Shown here one piece after another: positions 1-8,464 of a stretch of 64,000 nt of DNA. The DNA comes from Methylotetracoccus oryzae (GTDB lineage: Bacteria > Pseudomonadota > Gammaproteobacteria > Methylococcales > Methylococcaceae), in contig NZ_SRSH01000001.1 of assembly GCF_006175985.1 (NCBI RefSeq), positions 1 to 64,000 of the forward strand, given 5' to 3'. The position numbers and the translations under genes are program-made. The notes beneath the pieces were generated by a model. It did not search any database. It was not told the origin of the DNA and saw only the letters and a list, made by a program, of their open reading frames with translations. Numbering within the stretch: position 1 is the stretch's first letter; every line of letters begins with the position of its first letter.

Positions 1-568
1 CTCGTATCCAGTACCCTGACCCGCCGTCTGATCCTCTTGGCCACCATCACATCGTTCCAGACTCGTTGCTCTTCAGCAATTTTACCCCGCCACAGCCGGT
101 CGGCACCTTTTACGACAGCCTCCTGTTGATGGGGGCAAACTCCTGCGCCGCTGACGGCTGGCGATCGGGTCGAGCAAAATCACGCGTGACTGCGCAATCA
201 ATCGCTGTGGCAAACAATGTCCGTTGGCGGGACGGTGAGGTGCGCGGAGACCACCGGGACGAAGCGCGACCCCTGGACTCGCGGTGGGACAGTCACGTGC
301 CGGCACGAGAAGAACATGTGGTCCGACCGGGGGCGCTGGGGTACCCCGTGGAACGGCGGTGACACCGGGCAGGAGCGTTGAACCCGCCCACTCAAGGGTC
401 GTCCCCTGATCCGCCATCCCCCGGGGTTGCCCCGAATTCGAGCCCTGCCGGAAGGGCCTCATTCCGCCCTTCGTCGGCTGGGCATCCGTCTGACGTCGGC
501 GCCTTTCCGCGATGCACCGGTGCATCGCCCTTGAGCGGGATGCCCGAAAGCATCCCGCAGCGACAGCG
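1..568. other. Non-coding stretch left of the multicopper oxidase gene
   Basis: I recognise no gene here. A plus-strand frame is open from base 3 to 362 and could be the tail of a gene starting outside the window, but its translation is rich in Arg, Pro and Gly and resembles no family I know. The region holds the palindrome TCACGCGTGA at 180-189, a perfect 20-bp palindrome at 509-528 and a hairpin at 535-558; the last two lie just past the 3' end of the oxidase gene. Confidence 0.5.
509..558 (-). terminator. Twin inverted repeats after the multicopper oxidase gene
   Basis: Reading 3' of the oxidase stop on the minus strand, there is a hairpin with 9-bp arms (GCGGGATGC at 535-543, GCATCCCGC at 550-558) and a 6-base loop. 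A perfect 20-bp palindrome follows (GCGATGCACC and its complement, 509-528). Neither is followed by a T tract, so this is not a textbook intrinsic terminator. It could end transcription weakly, protect the mRNA 3' end, or, for the zero-loop palindrome, bind a dimeric protein. Confidence 0.4.
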
Positions 569-2500
569 CTACTCGACGAGAAACTCGCGCATCATGCCCA
601 TGTCCTCATGCTCGAGGTTATGGCAATGCACCATGAAAACGCCCTTGTAACTCTTGTAGGGCTTGATGATCCGGACCTTTTCGCCGGGCATCACCAGCAC
701 GGTATCCTTCCAGCCGCTGTCGATGAAGCCTTCCTTGACGGTCGCATAGTCCTCCGCTTCCTCGGCACCGATGCTGCGACTGATGATCTGGAACGGTTCT
801 TCGTGCAAGTGGATTGGATGAGCCATGGACATCATCATCCCCATGCCTCCCATGCCTCCCATGCCTCCCATGCCTCCCCCGCCTGACTTTCCCTCGCCGC
901 CATGCTGCATTCCGCCCATTCCGCCCATTCCGCCCATTCCGCCCATTCCGCCCATTCCGCCCATGCCGTGCTGCATTCCGCCGCCGGGCATCTGATCAGG
1001 CTTACTGTCGCCCTCATGGCCACCGGGTTTCGCCTCCGCGCCCGACGCACCGCCCCCGTGACCGCCCTCGCCACCGTGAGCGTGGAAGATCTGCACCAGT
1101 TGCAGCGTGTTGAACGGGATGCGCTCGCTGGGCAGGAAGTCATTGGGGGCGTAAGGCCGTCCGTTCAGCAGCATCGCACCCGGTGCCTCGGAAATTCCGA
1201 GTGGGATCGGATTGTTTGGATTAGCGGTGTCCTCGATGCGAAAACGGGTGAATTTGCTGAGTTGCGTCGGCAGGCTCGGGCTCTCGCTGACTTTGCGGGT
1301 TACCCGCACTGTAAAAATCGGGTAGTCGCTGCCGACCGGAAGCTGGCTCCCCATCATGCCCATGCCGCCGTGCATGCCACCCATGCCCATTCCGCCACCC
1401 ATACCGTGGCCGCCACCGTCCATGGATTTTCCGTCACCGCCGTGGCGCATGCCGCCCATCATGCCCATTCCGCCGCCCATCCCACCCATCATGCCCATCC
1501 CCATCTTGGGCAGGACACCAGTAAAGGGCCGGCTTCGCATCACGAGTTGTGAGCCCACCGGGCGTCCGCTGAAATCGGCCCAGATGTCGAGCCGTTCGCC
1601 GGGGCCGAGCATCAGATAAGGCTTGGTCTCCGGCGTCTCGAGCAGCCCGCCATCCACACCGATCACGGTCAACGGAGAGCCGTCGTCCCAGGCGAGCTTG
1701 TAAATGCGGGCATTCGATCCGTTGAGGACGCGAAGCCGATAGGCTCGGGTGGCGACGTCGACGCTGAAATCCGGCTTTCCGTTGACCAGGATCCGGTTGC
1801 CGTGGAAGCCCATCATGCGGTCATGCATGCTGCGCGCGTAAACCAACTGGTTCTGATCGTCAAACAGCCGGTCCTGAATCACGATCGGGATCTCGTATTC
1901 ACCTGCCGGCAGTCCCAGCTTCTGCTCCTCGGGATCGCTCACCAGCATCGCGCCGGCCAAGCCTTGGTAGACTTGGCGCCCGGTGATGCCATGGGTATGC
2001 GGGTGATACAGAATCATGCTCGCCCGGTTGCGCATTTCGAACTCGTAGACGAAGGTCTGTCCCTTGTCCAGTGCGTAGACCGGGTGCCCATCCATCAAGG
2101 CCGGCACATTCAAGCCATGCCAGTGCGTAATCGTTGGTTCGTCGAGTTCGTTGCGCAGATGGATCCGTATCTTCTGCCCGTTCTGGAAGCGCATCAGCGG
2201 TCCCAGGTAGGACCCCGGCAGTACGGCCAGCGAATTCTCGGGGCCGTTCACCAGCCGTCCGATGTATTGCTGTACGCGGGTTGCCTGCCCGGGCAGGATC
2301 GATACCGTGCCGGGCCGGCAGATCAATTCCAGTTCCACATCTGGCTTGAAGTCGGGCGAAGCCCGGTTGGGTGCCATTCTGGGCATGTCGCCCATGCCCT
2401 CCATGGCGCGTAGCCACGTTGGCAGGCCGGCATAAGCCATCAGGCCGAGACCGCTTTGGTACAGGAAACGGCGGCGGGAAACACTATTGCGATTGCGCAT
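569..2500 (-). CDS. Tat-exported multicopper oxidase, Met/Gly-rich (CopA/CueO-like)
   Basis: A 643-residue protein starting at ATG 2500, with AGGAGG 7 bases upstream; the longer frame adds an unsupported extension. The N-terminus carries a twin-arginine signal (SRRRFLYQSGL). Copper ligand motifs are complete: HWHG and HPHTHG in the first cupredoxin domain, HPIHLH and HCHNLEHEDMGM at the C-terminus. Three Met/Gly/His-rich stretches lie between them, as in enzymes that bind or oxidise Cu(I). The likely role is periplasmic cuprous oxidase for copper tolerance, inferred from family and Met content. It is downstream of the histidine kinase gene on the same strand but separated by 318 bp, so it probably has its own promoter. 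A laccase-like or manganese-oxidising role is possible. Confidence 0.9.
   Translation of the reverse strand: MRNRNSVSRRRFLYQSGLGLMAYAGLPTWLRAMEGMGDMPRMAPNRASPDFKPDVELELICRPGTVSILPGQATRVQQYIGRLVNGPENSLAVLPGSYLGPLMRFQNGQKIRIHLRNELDEPTITHWHGLNVPALMDGHPVYALDKGQTFVYEFEMRNRASMILYHPHTHGITGRQVYQGLAGAMLVSDPEEQKLGLPAGEYEIPIVIQDRLFDDQNQLVYARSMHDRMMGFHGNRILVNGKPDFSVDVATRAYRLRVLNGSNARIYKLAWDDGSPLTVIGVDGGLLETPETKPYLMLGPGERLDIWADFSGRPVGSQLVMRSRPFTGVLPKMGMGMMGGMGGGMGMMGGMRHGGDGKSMDGGGHGMGGGMGMGGMHGGMGMMGSQLPVGSDYPIFTVRVTRKVSESPSLPTQLSKFTRFRIEDTANPNNPIPLGISEAPGAMLLNGRPYAPNDFLPSERIPFNTLQLVQIFHAHGGEGGHGGGASGAEAKPGGHEGDSKPDQMPGGGMQHGMGGMGGMGGMGGMGGMGGMQHGGEGKSGGGGMGGMGGMGGMGMMMSMAHPIHLHEEPFQIISRSIGAEEAEDYATVKEGFIDSGWKDTVLVMPGEKVRIIKPYKSYKGVFMVHCHNLEHEDMGMMREFLVE
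842..877 (-). repeat. 9-bp tandem repeat, 4 units, inside the multicopper oxidase
   Basis: Four perfect copies of CATGCCTCC (plus strand), read in the gene as Gly-Gly-Met. In-frame 9-bp units can expand or shrink without breaking the frame, so the number of Met copper-binding triplets could vary between strains. Confidence 0.9.
908..961 (-). repeat. 9-bp tandem repeat, 6 units, inside the multicopper oxidase
   Basis: Six perfect copies of CATTCCGCC (plus strand), encoding Gly-Gly-Met. It differs from the neighbouring 842-877 array at the third position of the Gly codons, so the two arrays seem to have amplified separately. Direct repeats with no spacers are not a CRISPR. Confidence 0.9.
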
Positions 2501-2818
2501 ATAACCTCCTCGGACGTCATCGTCTCTTATCGGTGGCCGCACCCCATGGATGGGGTCCGGGGTCTGAAGTCCTTCTCGGCTGCGATCGCCGCCGGAGAGA
2601 ACGAACCTTGGAACCTGACGGCGCAAGTATTAGCCTGAACTTATGCCGTGTCCATACCCGCCGTATCGGCGGTCACGCGTGACCGGCGCGTGGCATGCCC
2701 GGTTGCCGGATGCCCCGTTCGAAGCGACAGGAGAGCCGACATTCCGTGGAACCCGGAACCCGTCCAGCGGGGCCGGCTCGACGCAGGCCGTCCGTCGGCG
2801 AGCGACGACCGAATGTCA
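2501..2818. promoter_or_regulatory. 318-bp gap upstream of the multicopper oxidase, with palindromes
   Basis: No gene is seen. It holds a perfect 16-bp palindrome CGGTCACGCGTGACCG at 2670-2685, 170 bases upstream of the oxidase start, and an inverted repeat ACCCCAT/ATGGGGT at 2541-2556 in the probable leader. The palindrome core TCACGCGTGAC recurs at 180-190 beyond the other end of the oxidase gene. A regulator-binding role is inference; no CueR-type or CopR-type site was recognised. Confidence 0.45.
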
Positions 2819-5182
2819 TCACCGGGGCTCGGCGGCGTCGCCGCCACCGCATGCGGCAGGCCCAAGCCAGCGCGACAGCGCCAAGCGCAATTGCTCTCCG
2901 CGCACCGGCTTCGTCAGGTAATCATCCATGCCGGAGGCGAGACACCGCTCGCGGTCGCCAGGCAACGCATGGGCCGTCAGCGCTATCACCGGCACTCCGT
3001 GGTCGAGTACTCGGGACCCGGGATCGCGAATGATTTGCGTCGTCTGGTAACCGTCGAGCTCGGGCATCTGGCAGTCCATCAGGATCACGTCGTAGCGTTG
3101 CTGCGCGAGTGCCTCGAGGCACTCGCGGCCATTGATGACGGCGTCGACACGATGGCCGAGACGACCCAGTAGCGCCAGCAACACCGTGCGATTCACCGGG
3201 TTGTCCTCGACGAGCAGCACTCTGGCTGGCGGGAGCGCCGCCTCTCCGTCCGGCGGTTGCCGGTCGCCGAGCAAAGCGGCGGCTGCCGCCGACCTGCTGT
3301 TGCCGAAGGTCGCTGTGAACCAAAACGTCGAGCCGCTCCCCAAGTCGCTGACAACGCCGGATTCGCCCTGCATCAGGGTAACCAGGCGACGACTGATCGC
3401 CAAGCCCAGACCGGTGCCGCCGAACCGCCGGGTTGTCGAGCTGTCGACCTGCACGAACGGGCTGAACAGGGTCGCCAGCCGGTCGCTCGGTATGCCTATA
3501 CCCGTGTCCGAAACCGTAAAGCGGAGCTTTACCGAATCGTCTGAGGAGGAATCCAGGGTAATGCGCAACACGATCTCGCCCTGCTCGGTAAACTTGACCG
3601 CATTGCCGATGAGGTTCATCAGAATTTGCCGGAGGCGGACCGGATCGCCGACCAGTTGGTCGGGCAAATCCGGCTCCAGGTCGCAACGCACCTGCAACGG
3701 CTTGGTGCCGATCTCGACGCTGAACAGGCGAAGGACGGCAAGAGCCTGCTCGCGCGGCGAAAAAGCGACATGCTCGAGTTCGAGTTTGCCGGCCTCGACC
3801 TTCGAAAAGTCCAGGACATCGTTGACCACGGCCAGCAGCGCCTCACCGCTGGCCTGGATGATGTCGAGATACTCCCGCTGCGACGGCAGGATATCGCCCG
3901 CCGACAGCAGCTCAGTCGCACTCAGGATGCCGTTCAGCGGCGTCCGAATCTCATGGCTCATGTTCGCCAGAAATTCGGACTTGGCAACGCTGGCTTTTTC
4001 TGCGGCATCCTTGGCCTGCTGGAGGGCTTCCTGGGTCCGCAGCCGCTCGGAAACGTCGACGATGGAACTCAGCACCATCGGGCCTGCATCAGTCTCGATC
4101 GGGTTCAGGCCGATCTCCACAGGAAACGTCGATCCATCCTTGCGCTGCGCGAACAATTCGCGACCGCCGGCATTCATGGGCCGAACGGCAGGCCGAGCCA
4201 GATAGGCCGCGCGGTTCCGTGCATGCTGCGCCCGCTGCATCGTCGGCACCAGCATGTCCACGGCCTGCCCGACGAGTTCCTCACGCGAGTAACCGAACCA
4301 GGACTCTGCCTGCGCGTTCGCCAGCTGGATAACACCCTGCGCATCCACCAACAGCAAGGCATTCGCCGACGACTCCACGACCAGCCGAAAGCGCTGTTCC
4401 GCACGTTTGCGCTCGGTAATGTCGCGGCCCTCGGGCAGCAGATACGCGATTCGACCATCCAGGTCGGCGATGGGAGTGAGAGAAAACTCGATATGACGGA
4501 TCGCACCATCAGCCGCCGGGTGTGTGGTCTCGAAGCGGGCGGCAACGCCGGACCTAGCGCGCTCGATCGCATCGTCGAGCTTTGCCTGCTCGTCGGTCGA
4601 ATGATCCCACCAAGGCGTGTTTCGGAACGGTATGCCCAGCACCTGTGTGGCCTCGACGCCGGCAAAGCGCAATGCCGTCCGGTTGACATCAACCAGACAA
4701 CCATCCAGATCGAGCAGCCCGATGAAGTGGGAACTGTTGTCAAGGATAGCGCGGTAACGCATCCGGGCCTCCCGGCGCTCCGCTTCGGCCTGCTTGCGCC
4801 CGGAGACGTCGTGCAGCGAACCGACCACCCCGCCTGAGTCGAGGCGCGAGGCAACCGCTTCGAACACGAGCGCGCCACCTAGGGCATTCGAGACGCGGAT
4901 CTCCGCATGTCCCGCCCCCGGACGTAAGCAGGACGGTAGCGCATCCCACAGACTCCTGTCCTGGTCGACAACGAACTCCGCGAGGGCGCGGCCGAGACAG
5001 CTATCGCGAGGGTATTTGAGGATCCGCTCCCAGGCTGCGTTCAGGAAGACGATCCGCCCCTGGGCATCGGTCTCGAAAACGATCTCCCGCAATTGGTCCA
5101 GTCGTGAGCGGGCAGCGTCCTCCGCCGCCGCGAGTGCCTCGATGAGCCGGTGTCGGGCCTGGATCCCAAGTTCATCCTGCAT
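2819..5182 (-). CDS. Hybrid sensor histidine kinase with three PAS domains and a receiver
   Basis: A 787-residue protein. Three PAS domains lie at roughly residues 30-130, 145-262 and 266-385, each introduced by or ending in a typical linker such as DITERKRAEQRFR. The dimerisation/phosphoacceptor segment at about 400-465 has FLANMSHEIRTPLNG with the His near residue 410. An ATPase domain with GTGLGLAISRRL follows, then a receiver at about 660-785 with the Asp in DVILMDCQMPELDG and the conserved Lys in LTKPV. No membrane segment is seen, so it should sense a cytoplasmic cue. The start is ATG 5182 with GGGGA upstream, 18 bases after the isochorismatase-like gene, so the two form an operon. The divergent LuxR-type regulator at 6160 is a plausible output partner. 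Confidence 0.92.
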   Translation of the reverse strand: MQDELGIQARHRLIEALAAAEDAARSRLDQLREIVFETDAQGRIVFLNAAWERILKYPRDSCLGRALAEFVVDQDRSLWDALPSCLRPGAGHAEIRVSNALGGALVFEAVASRLDSGGVVGSLHDVSGRKQAEAERREARMRYRAILDNSSHFIGLLDLDGCLVDVNRTALRFAGVEATQVLGIPFRNTPWWDHSTDEQAKLDDAIERARSGVAARFETTHPAADGAIRHIEFSLTPIADLDGRIAYLLPEGRDITERKRAEQRFRLVVESSANALLLVDAQGVIQLANAQAESWFGYSREELVGQAVDMLVPTMQRAQHARNRAAYLARPAVRPMNAGGRELFAQRKDGSTFPVEIGLNPIETDAGPMVLSSIVDVSERLRTQEALQQAKDAAEKASVAKSEFLANMSHEIRTPLNGILSATELLSAGDILPSQREYLDIIQASGEALLAVVNDVLDFSKVEAGKLELEHVAFSPREQALAVLRLFSVEIGTKPLQVRCDLEPDLPDQLVGDPVRLRQILMNLIGNAVKFTEQGEIVLRITLDSSSDDSVKLRFTVSDTGIGIPSDRLATLFSPFVQVDSSTTRRFGGTGLGLAISRRLVTLMQGESGVVSDLGSGSTFWFTATFGNSRSAAAAALLGDRQPPDGEAALPPARVLLVEDNPVNRTVLLALLGRLGHRVDAVINGRECLEALAQQRYDVILMDCQMPELDGYQTTQIIRDPGSRVLDHGVPVIALTAHALPGDRERCLASGMDDYLTKPVRGEQLRLALSRWLGPAACGGGDAAEPR

Positions 5183-5200
5183 GGCAATTCCCCGGCAGCG

Positions 5201-5809
5201 CTATCGGCCGTGCAGCATTTCGCCGACCATCTCGCGGCTGGTCATCACGCGCGCATAAAGAGGGTAGATCTGGGTGACGTAAAAATCCTGCTCGACCAGG
5301 GTACGTCCGGACACGCAGTCGGACAGCACGGTCACGCGATAACCCCTTTCGAAAGCGGCACGGCCGGTGGAATCGATGCAGATTGAGGCCACAACCCCGC
5401 ACAACACGACATCGGTGATCGCTCTTGCCGCGAGTACCTCGTCGAGTTCGGTGTTGGAAAAAGCGTTCAGGCCTCGCTTTCCGGGCACCTCGAGCAGCCG
5501 GTCACCATAACGGAGCAGTTCCGGGATGGTGGCACCGCCGGTCGAGCCGGCCCGAAAGGCACCCGCGTCCCGGATGGTGCGCAGGATACCGACGGGCTCG
5601 ATCAGTTCCTCGTACGCCGGCGTGAACAGGATCGGCGTGGTGATCATCAGCGCCCGCGTAGCGGCCAGGGCATCGATCATGAACAGCGTATTGTCGAGGG
5701 TATGTGTCACCTGCGCCGGCTTCTCGATGACCGCATGCAGCGCACCATCCGGCGAAAAGTAGTCATTCTGGTAACCGACCAACAGGATCGCGGTCGTATT
5801 GGCATCCAT
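5201..5809 (-). CDS. Isochorismatase-fold cysteine hydrolase-like protein, catalytic Asp replaced
   Basis: A 202-residue protein of the isochorismatase/nicotinamidase fold. The start is ATG 5809, where the fold's first strand (TTAILLVGYQNDYF) begins; the frame is open further upstream but that part looks non-coding. The nucleophile is expected at Cys144 (GVVASICIDSTGR) and the catalytic Lys at Lys111 (VPGKRGLNAF). In family members such as nicotinamidase the first strand ends D-x-Q-x-D and its first Asp is catalytic; here that position is Gly12, giving VGYQND. The protein may therefore use another substrate, work differently or bind rather than cleave. It is the first gene of an operon with the PAS kinase 18 bases downstream. 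Confidence 0.85.
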   Translation of the reverse strand: MDANTTAILLVGYQNDYFSPDGALHAVIEKPAQVTHTLDNTLFMIDALAATRALMITTPILFTPAYEELIEPVGILRTIRDAGAFRAGSTGGATIPELLRYGDRLLEVPGKRGLNAFSNTELDEVLAARAITDVVLCGVVASICIDSTGRAAFERGYRVTVLSDCVSGRTLVEQDFYVTQIYPLYARVMTSREMVGEMLHGR

Positions 5810-6159
5810 GGCAGTACCCAGTTCGGCTGTTATGGAGTGGGTGCGGCTTGCGCGATGCAGAACCCAGGCCCTGTTGTACCGCGGGGCGCGGTCGTCGCGA
5901 TTATGGGTTGCGCTCCCGGAGCGGTCAACGGTACCTTTCGGCGCTCCCTTGACCCGTCCCATACCCGCCAACGGCAGCAGAACCGCAGGAGCTTTCAGTG
6001 CCGAGTGGCACGGACCGTTGGACCTGCAAGCGAGATGAGGGAGAACGGGAGGGGTCGACCCACGGCACCGCTCGCTATGCGAAGGGGTACCTCGGTAGCA
6101 ATGAAAATGGACTGCGGTTAGGGTAGGGTAGGAGCCTCCCTGGCCGTTCCGAGACACTC
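5810..6159. promoter_or_regulatory. Divergent intergenic region between isochorismatase-like gene and LuxR regulator
   Basis: A 350-bp region that must hold the promoters of two divergent units. I see no convincing sigma-70 pair. Small features are a short inverted repeat GTGCC-GAGT-GGCAC near 5999-6012 and a GGGTAGGGTAGG run near 6120-6131. No gene is supported. Confidence 0.4.
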
Positions 6160-6882
6160 ATGCGCATTCTTCTTATCGATGACCATCCGGTTTTTCGTGC
6201 AGGCCTGGAAACGCTGCTGCACCAGTTGGATCCATCGGTCGAGGTCATTCATGCCGGGAACTGCGGTGACGGGCTCCGGGCCAGCCGGAACGGTGCGCTG
6301 AACCTGGCATTCCTCGACCTTAACCTGCCTGACGGCCGCGACCTAGGCTGCCTGCGGGCCCTGAAGGCCGCGCGTCCGACACTGCCGGTGGTGCTGATCT
6401 CGGGAGACCGAACCGGCCGCGAGGTAATCGAACAGGCACTCGAACTGGGAGCCATGGGCTTCGTCCCGAAATCCGAGGATGCCGATGCGATCATCGCCGC
6501 GCTTCGATCAGCCCTGGCCGGCGGGGTATTCCTGCCGGCGCATCTGGCCTCCGGCCAGCTGGAGCACCCGCCGCGCCGTTGCATCAGCCCCGGCCCGATG
6601 CCGAGCCACGGTTCCATCACCGCTGCGGTCGACCCGGTCCACTTCGGCATCACCAAACGTCAGGCAGAAGTGCTGCGTTATATCGTGCAGGGCTGGCCCA
6701 ACAAGCATATCGCCAGCAAACTGGGCATTTCCGTACCCGTCGTCAAGAAGCACGTTAGCGATCTGCTGGCGCATTTCCGGGTGGTCAGCCGCACCCAGTT
6801 GGTCGCGCTGATTGCGGCACAGGGCGTAACGTTCGGCCCGCCAGAACCAAGCGATGCCCGGGATGAGGCAGCGGCCAGCTGA
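6160..6882 (+). CDS. NarL/FixJ-type response regulator with LuxR helix-turn-helix
   Basis: A 240-residue protein starting MRILLIDDHPVFR. The receiver spans about residues 1-120: acidic pair D7-D8, phosphoacceptor Asp53 in AFLDLNLPDG, and the Lys in FVPKSED. A linker of about 40 residues leads to the LuxR-type helix-turn-helix at about 165-225 (ITKRQAEVLRYIVQGWPNKHIA followed by the recognition helix). It should bind DNA when phosphorylated. It is transcribed divergently from the isochorismatase-like/PAS-kinase operon, so it is a candidate partner of that kinase, perhaps through the kinase's receiver. The target genes are unknown; the kinase operon and the copper oxidase gene are guesses only. 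Confidence 0.9.
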   Translation: MRILLIDDHPVFRAGLETLLHQLDPSVEVIHAGNCGDGLRASRNGALNLAFLDLNLPDGRDLGCLRALKAARPTLPVVLISGDRTGREVIEQALELGAMGFVPKSEDADAIIAALRSALAGGVFLPAHLASGQLEHPPRRCISPGPMPSHGSITAAVDPVHFGITKRQAEVLRYIVQGWPNKHIASKLGISVPVVKKHVSDLLAHFRVVSRTQLVALIAAQGVTFGPPEPSDARDEAAAS

Positions 6883-6971
6883 GTGTCCCGGGTCCACTCC
6901 TTGGGACGCGATTCGGGTCCGGCAGCGACCGCGGCAACCCGATCCCGGACGCAACAGACTCTCAGCCGACG

Positions 6972-7538
6972 CTAAACCGCCTTTTTGTCGGTCGCCGGAG
7001 CTGAGGCCTCGGCTCCGGCATGCTCTGGCGGGTGTAGCTTGACGAACACGTCGAATGCAAACCATAGGAAAAGCCAGCCCGGGACGGCCTCCACCATCAG
7101 GCCCTTCCGAGCGGTCGACCACAATCCAGCCGCGAGAAACAGCAGCGGCAGTAACAGCTTGATGTCCAGGGACAAACCGGTCCAACGGTGAATGCGGCGA
7201 TTCAGATCCTCGGCGGCGCCGATGAAACCGGCCTCCGCTATCCCCGAGCCGTCCACTGACGGAAGGTGGCCGATGGACTCAACCATTACATCCAGATCTT
7301 CCAGCAAACCGAGCACACCCGCCGTACCGTGGCGCCCATGGTCGTAATGCAAGGTCAGACTGCCACTGACGGGATTGACCTTGACCTGATGCACGCCGTC
7401 GCGCTCTTCCAAACGGCTCTTCAGCCGCTGCAGCAAGCCAGCCAACTCATCACCACGACTGAGTTTGATCCGCAGACGTCCCGGCACCAGGCTGGCAATG
7501 CGAGCGGAATGACGGCGAGCGGGCGGTGCTGATGTCAT
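6972..7538 (-). CDS. HMA-like domain membrane protein without the CxxC metal site
   Basis: A 188-residue protein. Residues about 10-85 look like a ferredoxin-fold heavy-metal-associated domain (PGRLRIKL, then GVHQVKVNPVSGSLTLHYD), but the metal-binding CxxC is absent, as in the HMA2 subgroup. One or two hydrophobic segments follow at about 128-165 (KLLLPLLFLAAGLW and VPGWLFLWFAFDVFV), with a charged, Ala-rich tail. Biochemical function is not known for this family and I do not assign one. It is convergent with the response regulator (90 bp) and lies upstream of no obvious partner. Confidence 0.7.
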   Translation of the reverse strand: MTSAPPARRHSARIASLVPGRLRIKLSRGDELAGLLQRLKSRLEERDGVHQVKVNPVSGSLTLHYDHGRHGTAGVLGLLEDLDVMVESIGHLPSVDGSGIAEAGFIGAAEDLNRRIHRWTGLSLDIKLLLPLLFLAAGLWSTARKGLMVEAVPGWLFLWFAFDVFVKLHPPEHAGAEASAPATDKKAV

Positions 7539-7657
7539 CTGGCATCTTCCCTTCGATATGTTTCAGCCGCGACTAACCCGGCAAGCGAACGCGCTCACTT
7601 CGGCCAGAGCGCATGGCGCGCGGAACGCCCCGACAGCGGGATCCCGCAACTGCGGGG

Positions 7658-8326
7658 TCAGATCCAGTCGGAGTCACTGGCACCGTCGTCCAGGTAGGGG
7701 TCGTCGGCGTCGTTGGCAAAAAATGGACTTGCCTCAGGCTCCGACTGCTGCAAATCCGCAAGCTCGGAGCTGTCCGTACCGTAGTAGTTGTTTATGACCG
7801 TCTGTTCCGTCAACTGCTCGCCCGTCGGATCCAGCCATGAGGACCCCATCCCGTGATGGTGTCCGAGCAGGCCTTCGAGCCCCTGGAACAAAAACGACCC
7901 GGCGACGACACCGGCTGCCGTTGTGGCCACATTGCCGAGGAAGCTGCCGCCACCCGCCATCGGCGCGGCGGTGACGCCCGCGGGGCCCGACGAAGGAACG
8001 CGATAGTGGCTGGCACCCGGGACCGCCACGCGGTCAGATGCCGGCTCGGATTGAGGCGCCCAAGGATTGCGCCCACCCAGGAAGCTGTCCTCGCTGGCAA
8101 CGGGGACCGCGCGTCGCGCCTGCTCCAGTTCGGCGATTCTCGCCTTGGCTGCATCCAATGCCTGCTCGACCAGCATCGCCCGCTGCACCAGCAGATAGGC
8201 CGCGTCGGGCTGTCGGGCGGTCGCCTCCCGGATCAGGGAGTCGGCGTCGCGATCCTTGTCCGTCAGGCGCACTTCCGTCAACTGCTCCAGAAAACGGGAC
8301 AAAGCTTGGCGTTCTTGGGAATTCAT
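7658..8326 (-). CDS. DUF2076 family protein
   Basis: A 222-residue protein. The start is ATG 8326, where the conserved DUF2076 opening NSQERQALSRFLEQL begins; the frame runs further upstream but without family similarity. The N-terminal half is helical with the typical RQPDAAYLLVQRAMLVEQAL segment and a coiled coil to about residue 80. The middle is Pro/Ser-rich, then a Gly/Ala hydrophobic stretch (GGGSFLGNVATTAAGVVAG) and a His-rich patch, ending in a very acidic tail (DDPYLDDGASDSDWI). The family has no established function; location may be periplasmic or membrane-associated. It has a single-gene layout. Confidence 0.75.
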   Translation of the reverse strand: MNSQERQALSRFLEQLTEVRLTDKDRDADSLIREATARQPDAAYLLVQRAMLVEQALDAAKARIAELEQARRAVPVASEDSFLGGRNPWAPQSEPASDRVAVPGASHYRVPSSGPAGVTAAPMAGGGSFLGNVATTAAGVVAGSFLFQGLEGLLGHHHGMGSSWLDPTGEQLTEQTVINNYYGTDSSELADLQQSEPEASPFFANDADDPYLDDGASDSDWI

Positions 8327-8464
8327 ACGGGCTCCGATTGACACGGTCTGCTGGTACTGCCTTGCATCGTTGGGGCGCCAGGCAGAAAAATCAAGCTCAC
8401 GGAGGCTGAGGCGCCCGATCCATGGTCCCGTTGAACACCCGAACACGGAGTGCCGCCCCGCGTT

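Noticed and set aside
842-961. Possible CRISPR or minisatellite array
   Set aside because: The repeats are 9-bp in-frame codon repeats with no spacers inside the multicopper oxidase gene.
6120-6131. GGGTAGGGTAGG telomere-like run
   Set aside because: Only two units upstream of the LuxR regulator; chance in GC-rich DNA.
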